From Biomphalaria glabrata (lineage: Eukaryota > Mollusca > Gastropoda > Planorbidae): DNA of 64,000 nt. Below the pieces are notes generated by a model. The model worked only from the letters and a program-made list of their open reading frames with translations, made no database searches and was not told the origin of the DNA. Location of the stretch: NCBI RefSeq assembly GCF_947242115.1, contig NC_074719.1, positions 35,581,269 to 35,645,268 on the forward strand. Direction: 5' to 3'. This document shows, in pieces, positions 12,233-24,600 of the stretch. The translations under genes and the position numbers were made by a program. Each line of letters opens with the position of its first letter. Position 1 is the stretch's first letter.

Positions 12233-12339
12233 CCCCTTTTTTTTTTTCCTTTTACTAATAGCCTATTTATGATGTCTGTAGAAGCATTAATTTAAACTTT
12301 GTTGTTTTTGTTGTTATTTTGTCATTTTTTTATTTATGA

Positions 12340-14285
12340 CTAGACATATGTTACCCGCGACCCGCGGGTCTTTATTTGCGCATTACTGTCGATATAGTCA
12401 CTGAGAGTGTTTTGTAAACAATTAAACGAAATAATAATGTAATAAGTAAAGCGAATGTGTCAATGTGAAAAAAGTGTGAATGAAGCTATCAAATCAAAAT
12501 AGCTAATAGGCTTAAATCCATTTTTTAAAATTAAAACATTTGCTTTTGAATAATCTAGTGGATTGGATTTAGATGTATGTTAAACGTAGCTAATGATCCT
12601 TTCACGTTATTTCTCTTTCGCTACGAAAATAAAATTAGTTTTGCGAAAATGGTTTACCCGAAGTCGATACATTCTTATCTATTAAAAACGAAAAGAGCGA
12701 TAGCTTTGTTAAATAAATGGGATTATAAAGTGAACAATTAAACGAAATAATTTTTAGTACGCTAGTCATGAATGAATATAGATCTAGGCCTATCTCAACT
12801 CGGCTTCGCAGCTTTCGTAAGCGAATGTAGCTTTAGAAAACCAAATTTGAATGTTTACATGATCAAAATATGAAATGAATGGACTTTAATTAATATGTTT
12901 ATGTGTTAAAGTATAAGACTATCTGTGCGAAGAGAAGTTTTATCATCTTAGTGTTGAATTAGAGTTTTAGATCTAGGGATGGGATTATAAAGTAACAATA
13001 AAACGAAATAATTTTTAGTACGCGATTCATGAATGAATATAGATCTAGGCCTATCTCAACTCGGCTTCGCAGCTTTCGTAAGCGAATGTAGCTTTAGAAA
13101 ACCAAATTTGAATGTTTACATGATCAAAATATGAAATGAATGGACTTTAATTAATATGTTTATGTGTTAAAGTATAAGACTATCTGTGCGAAGAGAAGTT
13201 TTATCATCTTAGTGTTGAATTAGAGTTTTAGATCTAGGGATGGGATTATAAAGTAACAATAAAACGAAATAATTTTTAGTACGCGATTCATGAATGAATA
13301 TAGATCTAGGCCTTTAACTCGGCTTCGCAGCTTTCGTAAGCGAATGTAGCTTTAGAAAACCAAATTTGAATGTTTACATGATCAAAATATGAAATGAATG
13401 GACTTTAATTAATATGTTTATGTGTTAAAGTATAAGACTATCTGTGCGAAGAGAAGTTTTATCATCTTAGTGTTGAATTAGAGTTTTAGATCTAGGGATG
13501 GGATTATAAAGTAACAATAAAACGAAATAATTTTTAGTACGCGATTCATGAATGAATATAGATGTAGGCCTTTAACTCGGCTTCGCAGCTGTCGTAAACG
13601 AATGTAGCTTTAGAAAACCAAATTTGAATGTTTATTTGATCAAAATATGAAATGAATGGACTTTAATTAATATGTCTATGTGTTAAAGTATAAAACTATC
13701 TGTGCGAAGAGAAGTTTTATCATCTTAGAGTTGAATTAGAGTTTTAGATCTAGGGATGGGATTATAAAGTAAACAATTAAACGAATTAATATTTAGTACG
13801 CGATTCATTACTGAATTGTCTAATGAAAGAATGTTCGTCAGGAAATCTGTAGTCACAGATATCAGGAACTAATTAATGTAAAAAATGCTTTTGAAACACA
13901 AAATTGAAGGTTAATTTTATTATATAATGAAATCAATGGATCTTCTTTTGTCTTTTCATGTGTCAAAGTAAAAAACTATCTGCGCAAAGTGTATTTCTTA
14001 AAATTAGATCTAGGTCTAAATCCTTTCTATCTTTTCTCATGTCAACATTGTAGACATGGCCTAGATCCATAAAATACTATAGCTGTAATAGAGTCGGACA
14101 ACTTTATTTTTTTTGAGGGTCTTACGTTTGTTTTAGGGCTACAATACATTCACTAAGGTCTAAGTTGGTACCCAAGGAACATTCCTGCCTAGTTTTATCA
14201 AGAGTGGTCAAGCGGTTTTGATGTCTATAAGTAACATACATACATACATACTCCTCACATTCTACTTTATAATATAGATATAGGC
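12340..14285. mobile_element. Possible non-autonomous element built around the 260-bp array
   Basis: The left side opens with TGTTACCCGCGACCCGCGGG. The right side closes with TCAAGCGGTTTTGATGTCTA, a CATACATACATAC run and TTATAATATAGAT. Both ends resemble phrases I recall from widespread invertebrate repeats, and the tandem array sits between them. The boundaries, the class and even the unity of the element are inferred; no transposase or reverse transcriptase is seen. Confidence 0.35.
12719..13830. repeat. Tandem array, about 260-bp unit, four full copies plus a partial
   Basis: The phrase GGGATTATAAAGT recurs at 12719, 12981, 13242, 13500 and 13758, giving periods of 262, 261, 258 and 258. 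Each unit contains AACTCGGCTTCGCAGCT, TAAGCGAATGTAGCTTTAGA and CTATCTGTGCGAAGAGAAGT. Copies 2 to 4 are nearly identical and the flanking ones more diverged, as expected of unequal exchange. A degenerate earlier copy can be seen near 12415. There is no coding capacity. Confidence 0.93.
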
Positions 14286-14556
14286 CTCATACAATGAGTA
14301 GTAATTACCAAAGTGCATATATAGGCCTAGTTCTAAATCTTAAACCCTCAGCGGCTGAGCTCAACACCTCAGTCTCAGGTACTAGATCTAGATCTTTTTC
14401 AAATTTGATCTAGCCGCCTACACATATTCTTTTTTTTTTTTTTTAAGGCTGTTTCTTCGTTCTATTGAACATATAGGTCTATATTTCTTAAAAGTGTCAA
14501 TAAAAACAGTTTTATGCACAATCAGATTTTAAAGTAATACTGACTAATAGTAAAGT

Positions 14557-14832
14557 GTCCCCTTCAGACCTTGCGATCTATGGGGCAGATGATGTTAAGG
14601 TCATCTGTTTCTTTGGCCAACGGTTAATGAGCAGGGTGTTATGTGGCCAGCACAACGACCAACGTCCTTTACTTTCCACAACTAAAGTCAGGTACCCATT
14701 AGAGTTGGGTGGACCCATGGTCAGGGGCGCCCCTAAAAATCCTGAAATCCAAAATCCCAGTCTACACCGGGATTCGAACCCAGGACCTCTGGTTCGGAAG
14801 CCAAGCGCTTAACCATTCGACCACCGCGCCCC
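14557..14832 (-). repeat. tRNA-derived SINE, copy 4 (best preserved)
   Basis: Read on the minus strand from 14832 it gives GCGCGGTGGTCGAATGGTTA (A box region) and then CCTGGGTTCGAATCCCGG (B box), so the head is tRNA-derived. A body of about 200 bases follows, ending near CTTGCGATCTA/GACCTTGCGATC at 14565-14580. This copy best defines the family. It is not a functional tRNA because the acceptor stem does not close. Confidence 0.9.
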
Positions 14833-15657
14833 AATACTGACTAATAATTTAAATAATTTCTCCTATAGCCTGCAGATTATCTTAACCTATATAATTATAA
14901 AAAAATGTAGCCTACAAAATTGTAATTAATTGTCATCTGATAAACATCTAATATCTAATTGTATAGGACCTACCAATGTATAGACATCGGATATTGCAAG
15001 TTTGTATTATTAAATTGTTGCAATATTAAAGAGGCGATTCTTTTTTATTGAGTCTCGCAACCAATCAATTGAGACTAAAATAATGGACACTTTTGTTTAT
15101 GGAGCAACGGGCTCATTCGAATAAATGAATAGCTCTTGATATTATTATTATTATTATAGAGACGGGTCTAGATCTAGATCTCAATCTTAGATTGTAATCT
15201 AGATAAATATACTGTATTTTTTATGTTAATTGCTCTACCTTTCATTACACTGTTACTTATCGATCTACATCTAGTATAGTATAAGTAAAGAACTGAGTTT
15301 CAGTTTGAGAATTGTGAATCACGACATTCATTGTCTTTAATAGACTTTATCATTCAAGTTTCAACATTGATGATTGTTGTATTTTCATAATTTTGTCACT
15401 TGGTGACTTAAGTTAACTTACTTAAAATTAGAACACATAGTTTGATGATTAGATCTAGTACTTAGAATCTACAGACTTAGGTTCGTGACTTAGATCTAGA
15501 TCTAGCTAGTTTTGTAGTTATTGTCAGTTATCAATAGCCAATTAACTTATTAAGACAATTGTAAAGTCTACTAAAGTAGTAGATCTAGTCAACAGTAATT
15601 CAAGTAATTGTAATAGTTTAGTATTAAAATCTAGTAATACTCAGTATTAGTAATAGC

Positions 15658-18600
15658 ATGGCTCATTTAGCTACTACAGGGTCAGTTAGCCATACTATCA
15701 TATTAAAGGAAGAAGAGGAATTTTCTCCTTCCATGAGTCATGCTGAAACAGATGGTGAAACGCAGGAATTAGAAAATGATTCTTTCCACTCAAGAGCTGA
15801 TCTACTAACAGAACAAACAGCAAAATTAAGTAGATCTATATCAATGGAAGAAAATGATCCATCTGAGACTGCTTTGGAAAGTAATATTGTAATGCAGTGC
15901 ATCTATAAAAATAATTTGGAACGTTTGCAAGAGTAAGAATTGACTAGCTAAACTGATTATCAATCTAATATTCTGTTGTTTACTTTTTTTTTGCTAAATA
16001 GATTTAGATATAATTAGGGTTGCACCACAACTAAGATACTGTCTGATGTGGGTCTATCTCCCCCCCCCCCCTTATTATTATTTAATTGTTTATTAGTCCA
16101 TTACATTGAGTTTAGAGATAGACATTAAGACAATATATGTTGACACTGTCTAGAGGTCACATCTTGAAATTATGAGGAAAGTGAGATTGCTTCCTTGGGG
16201 CCCTGGCTGGAGTGCATGACATGTACTACCTCTACTAGCATAAATTTTGTTACTCTTAACTATGAGTGTATAATTTATGTTATAGCCAGGAAATTTAAAC
16301 CAGCGACTTAGCAGAATTTAGGTCATTGGTTAATATGCATGAATAGATGCTTGACGCGTAGGACGTAATCATATTGTTTTTTGAAGTAACGTCTGTACTA
16401 TATAAGATAAGATAATTAGATAATAATGTTTCATTATACCGGTAGTGATCAATATTTAAAAAAAAAATAGTTAAACTAAACTAAAAAAAAACCAACTTTG
16501 AGAACTTTTGCTAATTTTTTTTATGGTTTGTTATTTGACCTAGCCCTAACTAATCTATATATCTGACTGTAAGCCTGCAGTTTATTATAATTCTTTTATC
16601 ATTCTACAATAAAATCATTTAAACATCTTACATTTTGATATAATAACCATAATAATTTGCTGGAGTGTTAAGAAACATTTGATTTCCATATAACTAGTTG
16701 TTACGTCTTCATATTGGATGAGACTCTTTAGACATGAAAACGACAAATCACAGTTTATAAATACTTTAATCTTTATTAATACTGAAAACACTTTCTTGGT
16801 CATATTCCTCCATTTTGATTCCTTCCTCCTTTCAACACGCTATCGCACCATTTCACATTCACACTAAGATGCGCACGTAACACCCCCCCTGTTTAACAAG
16901 TTCGATGCACATCGAACGTCCAAAATACAAATCACTGAATATATTATCAGACTATTCCAAGTTAAAAAAATCGGTAACATATAAAACCATTATGTAATAA
17001 CTAAACAAAATCAAACACAATGTCATGTTAATACCAATACAATCCCAACATGAAATAACAATTATATTCATCACAATAATAACTGTTATTATGAGCAATT
17101 GAAACCACTTCTGTTAACATTTATCTATAAGTAATCATATTTCTATCAATACAACTCCCCACTCATAATTGTATGCCTGTACAAAACACCATCATTCCAG
17201 TCGTAATCAAATAGTTAACAAACAAAGTCTATCTTGCTCCATGCATATTGTAACAACAATATTCAATTCATTACACATATATTTATTCATTGTAGAATAG
17301 AACAATAAATAATGTCCATCATTCCTACCTTTTCTAATCATATCTATATAATTCTAACATTATTGACATGCCATCCTTTCCGCTTCCCTCCTTTGCAATG
17401 ATGTCCCATTGTGATTCCACTACCTAATGATCTAGCTGTACTGTTTTCTAGGTTGCTAATATCCCTCTCTTTTCTCGTATACGCCTCTTCACTATTGTAC
17501 CTTGAATCCTTAATTCTAATTAACTGTTGACACTGTCTTCTAATATGCCCCCTTTTCCCACAATTAAAGCATAAGATGTATGGATTTGTACGTCTGTATG
17601 TGGGCTTATATCGCTTTCCCTGTACCACTGATTGCCTTACTTTACTTTGATTTGGACCCATTCCTATTGCATTGCTTTCTACCTTATCTGTTAATTCTTT
17701 CTTCTCGTGCTCTCTGCTACCCATGTCATCTGATGTATGAGATCTTATGTCTTCTTCCACATCCCCATTTCTACCTCGCGTAGACTTTATCCCATAATAT
17801 TTCTTCCAATTCTCAATCTCCCTTACTGAACATATTTTCACCCCATGAATATTCCCAATAATTAAATCTATCTCACCCTGATCTACAACACAAGCTTCCA
17901 CTGTCCCCTTAACATACGGTGTGTCTATACTAACTTTAGCAATCGGTAATTGTACAATATTCCCATTAAACATAACACACTTCCTAGATTCGCCTGTATA
18001 TTCATGGTCTTCCACTAAATTCTTATTCACTCCAATAATAGTGCTCCCAGTATCCCTGATGGTCTTGGCTGCCTTGTTCCCTACGAATGTCTGAAAAATC
18101 TCCAATGTTCCAGTATCAGATGACAATGATAAGCCTTGCTCTATTCTACCTTTCTCCCAGTCCTTTCTTTCCTGTCTGTTTCCTTGATATCTTCCGTTGC
18201 GGCTATCATTTTGTCTTTCATATGTATCACTTCTATACTGTCTATCCTGTGTCTCCCTTGTTCTGTGAGAGTTATTCTGTGTCTCACATGTTCTGTTAAA
18301 GGCAACTATTTCTTCTATATCACTGCCTCTAGATAATTTCTTCTCGGGATGTGCCACTTTATAAGCCCTTATCAGTCTTACTATGTCTTCTATGGATTTC
18401 GGTTTCCTCTCCAACAGAAATATTTTTAATTCCTCCTGATACTCGTACATCACTTTGTCCAGCATGAGAAATGTTTTAAGACTGTCAAAGGTTTTTTCTA
18501 CCTCAGCGGTTTCTATCCAGTTATCGAAATGGCTGCTCATTTTGTCCAAGAAGGTCTGCGGGTCATCCTCTGGTTCTATCTCACAATTAACAAACTGTTG

Positions 18601-21600
18601 GCGATAGAAAGCTTCTGTTTTCCCGAAAGTTCTAAGTAGTTGTTCTTTCACAATGCTGTAGTTACCCTGGCTCATACATATTTTTGAAGGCACCTCCGCT
18701 GTAAATGATCTCGACAATAAGAATGTCCATTTGTCTTCAGGGTACTCCAGTTCTCTCATTTCTATCTCGAACTTCTTCAAAAAAATGTCTATGTCCATTT
18801 TGTCTTCGTTGAATATCAAACCTTTATATTTTGCCAGTTTATTCCCTGTAGAGTCACTCTTTCTTTTATCATTCTCTTTTCCTTGGTCTGTTTTTAACTT
18901 TTTCTCTGCTGTCTCTTTTTCAAATGCTAATCTTTCTCTTTCAATGGCGACCAATTCATTTTTCTTTTCCCTTTCAATTGCTACTATCTCCTTATCCTTT
19001 TCTTTTTCTCTTTTGTCCTCCTTATCTAATCTCTCCTTTTCTTTTTCTCTTTCTCTTTTGTCCTCCTTATCTAATCTCTCCTTTTCTTTGTCTCTTTCCA
19101 TCGCTAATCTCTCCTTTTCTTTGTCTCTTTCCATCGCTAATCTCTCCTTTTCTTTGTCTCTTTCCATCGCTAATCTCTCCTTTTCTTTTTCCCTTTCTCT
19201 TTTGTCCTCCTTATCTAATCTCTCCTTTTCTTTGTCTCTTTCCATCGCTAATCTCTCCCTCTCCATTAACCTTTCTTGTACGTATTTTCTTAGTTCTGCC
19301 CCTTCAAACTCCAACAACCTTCCCTCTTCCTTCAACGCTGCTACCTCAGCCTTGTCCGCCATAGTTGATTACTAATAATATCGAATCGAATGTTCTCCTG
19401 TCTCTAGATCTAGACTATACTATCTCTACTGTCTGCTGACAGGAGATCCCCTGTGAATAGAGGGATACGTGGGTTACCTTTGCGTTGGGCGCCACTTGTT
19501 ACGTCTTCATATTGGATGAGACTCTTTAGACATGAAAACGACAAATCACAGTTTATAAATACTTTAATCTTTATTAATACTGAAAACACTTTCTTGGTCA
19601 TATTCCTCCATTTTGATTCCTTCCTCCTTTCAACACGCTATCGCACCATTTCACATTCACACTAAGTTGCGCACGTAACACTAGTGTATGGTAGAATAGA
19701 TCAACATGCTTGACTAACCATGCTGATGTGTTATTTTCTTGCCTGACCACTCAACATACAAGAAACACTATTGCATATAAATGCAATGGAAAAAAACAAC
19801 ATGTTATGGTCATGACCATCATCAAGCATACACACTGCATGTGTAGATCTATCTGATCAGGTTTTTAAAATAGGGAGGGTGTCTTAATTTTTTTTTTCTA
19901 TATTTGTTTTCCCTAATACTCTTACATCTATATAAATGTAGCTCTAGACCTAGATCAACAATAGGTCTACACTTACAGAATACAATTTAATATACACTTC
20001 AGCACCATCTAAGGTTAAAGTTAAAAAAAAATTGAGTGTACTTGATGCTCCTGCTGTAAATAAAATATTGTTTACCATTAATGAATTAATCTAAACCACT
20101 AAATATTGACCTACAATGCTTCAGATACCCACTATAAACTAACAGTCACTATCAGTATCAAGCCCTATAGACACCAGGACCAGAAGCGGTGTGTGACCTT
20201 TAAAATATAAGCCTGATGACCAGCTGATAGTTTGAAATACACGAACACATACATCAACCCACTATACAACCTTATATAGACTACACTTAACCTTTGAGAG
20301 CTTAAAAGTAGTTTAATATACATTTTTATATTCTACATTGACCATCCCACACACACCCTTTACAGTTGGTGGTCTAATACATACACACACACTCCAATAC
20401 TTTACCCAGATTAGTTTATCTTAGGCCTATCTGTTAATAAATGCTATTAAACTTTAATTCATCAATCAGTAATAGAGTTTAAAACAATAGTGAAAATACA
20501 AGTAAAAAAGAAAATTAATGTGAATATAGGTATGTTATTTAGTAATTTTGCTAAATGTTCAGTAACATGGGCTATTTACAAGACATGTAGATATCCAGCT
20601 TCAGATAGATATCATATTTTACTATCCGTCCAGCTGGATATTAAAAAAAAGTACTATCTGGTGCAACCCTAGATATAAAAATAAAAAACATTGTGCCCAT
20701 GTTGTAATGTTTTGTTATGCGAAATGTACAATAGTAAGATTTGTCAAACTTCCAATAAAGATATAGATATATAGAAGTGCGTTTATAATATTGATGTGGT
20801 ATTTTTCTTCTTGTTCTACATTATTCTGCACCTTTATTAAGCTTTTATGTATTGATAATTTTTTGATAGGTGTTTTCAAAATGAATTGGATCACCATAGA
20901 AAAGAGTTGCTTAGTTCACTAAATCAGAGAGATCTCTCTGGAAAATCACCACTTGATGTAGCAGCATGCCTAGGAAGATTTGAAATTATTCAATTTCTTA
21001 TAAGCATTGGGGCAGAAGTTAACAGTACTAGCTCAAAAGGTATTCTTTTTAAAAATATTTATTGTATAAATAAACTTTTTTATTCCTCCTTGATTATTAC
21101 ATATATCAGTGATGATAACCATTTTTTTTTGCCTTGGGGCCATATATAATATATTTTCAACACATGTCACAGTCTGCATCACATCAAAAATTCGCCAAGT
21201 TAAAGAACTGCTACTTTACAGCATCAATCTGCTGCAATGTAGACAGAAGTTCTGATGGGCTAGATGTGGCCCACAGGCCTTAGTTTAGGCAAACTAAGTT
21301 TAGTTTATGGCAAGATCTGATCTAATCTACATAGCTGCAAATAGAGACCCTTGGAATCAAAAGACAACATTGAGTCAAAGACTCCAAGATTAGGCCTATA
21401 AACTGTTTTACTGATGGGAAAATGGCACCTTGTGATAATGAGCCTGTGCTCTCCACCTTTGAATTATGGCTCAAGATAAACAGAAAGACCATTGTTTCCT
21501 GCTTTGGCTCTACTTTTTCAACTCCTACATGGCTTTCATCATGTTCATGAAAAAAAAAATTTGACAAGTTTTCACTTCACACAAACTTTTGCTGTGACAA

Positions 21601-24600
21601 TAAATTTTATTTTAAATTAGCTTCACTAATAATTGAATTATTTTTTTTACTTCCTATGGCCGCTTTTTTGTAGCTATTTTTATTTTCCATTCATTTAGAT
21701 GTTATTTATTGACCTAGAGCTACATATTTAGGTTTGACCTTTTGTTGTATTACTGGTTAGCTCAGTTTGTTAAAGTGTCTTGCTGAAAATGTGAATGTTG
21801 TAGGTTGTAACTGCATACTGACCAATTATTTTCTCTCAATTTTTCAATAACCCGTTGGGCTATAAGTGAGGAAAAAAAAAAGATAAATTGTACCCCACCA
21901 TCTGTTTCATAAATTAGAGAAAAAAAAAATAGAAAGCAGAAATATTGTAGAAAAAAAAATAGACATGGAGACTTCATATGAAAAGTAAAATTGAAAATGC
22001 AAGGAAACAAATTGCTATCTTATCTTCTTATTTTATATAATACTGACGCTACTTCAAAAAAGAAGATGATTATGTTCTACACGTCATGCATCTAGTCATG
22101 ATGTATAATAATGTTTTGTTTGGTGTAATGCACAAATTGTAAGACAAATTTCCTTGTAAATAATAAAGATTATTATTATTATTATTACATCTGCCAAGCT
22201 CAGGCAATCCATTCCATGCTCTAATAGCACTAGCGAAGAAAAAGCATTTGTACAAATTGTCCTAGCATTTGTAACAATGAATGTGCCTTTACCTATTTTT
22301 CAACATTTGTGTGACATTTGTGATATTTATCATATATGAATATTAATTTGAATTTTTACAAAATTCTGAAAAATAAAATATGAATGTTTATTCTTCTTTA
22401 TTATTTAAATGTATAGTAGGAATTGATTTTTTAAAATTATTTTATATTATTATAATTTTATAGGATCAGAGTAGAAGTTGCTTTATTCCATCTTCTGACA
22501 ATAGCAAGCATTATTTTTTACTGAAACAAAGAAAATGCTCCTTTTTTAACAATTAACCTATTGATATGCTGAAAAAATATTCTCTAGGCTACACGTGTCT
22601 GCACTATGCTGCTGCATGGGGAAGAAAGTCTGTTTTGAAACTTTTAGTTGAGAAGGGAGGCAACTTTCATCTGAGAAATATATTTGAGGAAAGGCCCAGA
22701 GAAGTTGCAAACAGATATAACCAGAATGAATGTGTTTATTTTCTTGATTGGGCAGGTCTGTGGTTTATCTCTTATATTTCAGTACTGGTACTATGAAGCC
22801 TTATTATGTTAGTGCTTGATAATACCTTTTATTTAAGACTTTAGTTGTTCTTCAAACAAACTTTTGTTTTTGTGCCTTAGAAAACTGACATACCTTTTTA
22901 ACCATACCACTATAGAAGTCACAACTTCATGGAGGGTGGAACCTGGACATGGATCTCAAAAATGGCTCTAATGATTTACCAATACATTTAGCAGTTGATG
23001 TAGATCGCTGAGAAAAGAATTACTAGCTTGTTGGCCAAACTGAGAAAATGTTATGTTGTGAATCTTATGACTTTCAGTGTCAAAGTAATTACAAATAACA
23101 ATTCTAAGGTTTAAAACCCTATAGCTTCAAAAGATGCACCTGAATCTTCTGCACTTCTTAGCATTCAGAAAGGGCTAGGTGGTAAAGATTGTGGATTGAA
23201 ATTAACTGTCCACATATTATGGTACCCCAGAAGACAGTTGGCTTTAGAAACTGATTATCTGAATAAACAAAAGACTGAAGAGTAATCCTGAAGGAAACAT
23301 TCTTTTACTTTTTTTATAGAGGACCATAACATTACACACATGAACAACTATATTATTTTTTTAAAACAAATACATTTTTTATTGTATCGTTAACAGACGC
23401 TAAAGTGAAACTTGAAGATACTGTTTCAAAATCTCTTGAGATGGTAAACGAACAAGACAAAAATGCCACTGTCAAATTAACCAAGGAAGAAAAGGTCATG
23501 AACAATCTGAATAATGGTTAATTAATAATTATCTTACTTAGGTTTTCCAAATTTTTGGGTTAATTTCTATTAATGTAAGTGAAAATAGGTCTTGATAAGT
23601 AAGTCCACCCACTTTCTAAGGAGGGTTGAGGTGGGCTAGAGACTCCACTCAGTAAAATTTCAATTGCTGCAGAAGTAGTTATTTGTATTTTTCCTCCCTT
23701 CAGCTTTATAAAAAAAAAAACTAAATTGCTATCCCTTGTTTATTCTTGATTAATCAAATTTTTGTTATAGTCAATTTTTTCAACATACATGGGGTGGTTC
23801 AAAAATAGGTGGACAGTACTTGGAATAAACTCACTTAGATCCTCCCACACCATTTGGCATATTGGGTGGTAAGCTGTCTACAGAAGTCAGAGATTATTTC
23901 TATGTTCCATGCTTACTTTTTCCATAGCAATTGAGGTTTTATGTGGTGGAGTTTCTAGCCCCACCTCAACACTCCTCCTTTCTCATCCAGGCTTTGGACT
24001 GGCCATGGTTGAGTTGGATAGTGTTATACATCAGTCATTATTCAATTACAATTATGTATAAATCAAAATAAATGTTATTATTTACAGCCCACCCAATTTA
24101 TATATAAACTTAGAAATAGTCTATTGATAAATTCTGGATGTAAATGTAATATTTTAAGACTATGAGGTGTAACACTTTTTTACCAAGTTTTTTTAAGAAT
24201 AATTTTAAAAACTAAAAAAAAATCTATTTTCCTGTATTAATTTACAGTTTATTGTTATAAATACCTGCAAAGAGAAGCAGGAGTGGATGGACAAAAACAA
24301 AGAACCAAGTATACAAGACTATGAAATGCACCTGACTTCATTTTTAAATATTGTTCAACCAATTTTACAGAAAATAATTGAACAAGGTATTTGTTTCTTT
24401 TATATTTGTATGTTATCTCAAACAGTATATAAAAATATAGGATATTTAAAATTCAAGTCAAAAATACAATAGAGATGGGGGGTTTTCTGTTAAGAGGAAA
24501 ATATCTCTGTATATTACTTATAGAAATTAAAACTGTTTGACCAATCGTGATAAAATTTGACATCATTGTTCCTTAGATCACAGCTGAGATCATAAAAGCA

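Larger units (their letters stand above)
16694..19685 (-). mobile_element. Young gag-protease LTR retrotransposon, non-autonomous, whole-looking
   Basis: Two 184-bp LTRs (16699-16882 and 19497-19680) begin TGTTACGT and end ACGTAACA in element orientation. They are almost identical, with one difference seen. CTAGT flanks both ends as a perfect 5-bp target duplication. Next to the 5' LTR is a primer-binding-like TGGCGCCCAACG, and before the 3' LTR a G-rich polypurine tract. A single long frame (17344-19362) encodes gag and protease. No reverse transcriptase, RNase H or integrase fits in the remaining space, so the element needs a partner in trans. It lies in ANKRD45 intron 1, antisense to the gene. 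The LTR identity implies a recent insertion. Confidence 0.92.

Noticed and set aside
14760-14832. Possible tRNA gene with A and B boxes
   Set aside because: It is the head of a SINE: the acceptor stem does not close and the same head recurs at several loci with a shared body.
18731-19375. Long serine/leucine-rich frames on the plus strand
   Set aside because: They are antisense shadows of the repetitive charged coiled coil of the gag frame.
23495-23516. Extension of ANKRD45 exon 4 to a later donor at 23517
   Set aside because: It breaks phase with exon 5, whereas the donor at 23495 keeps phase and aligns without gaps to human ANKRD45.
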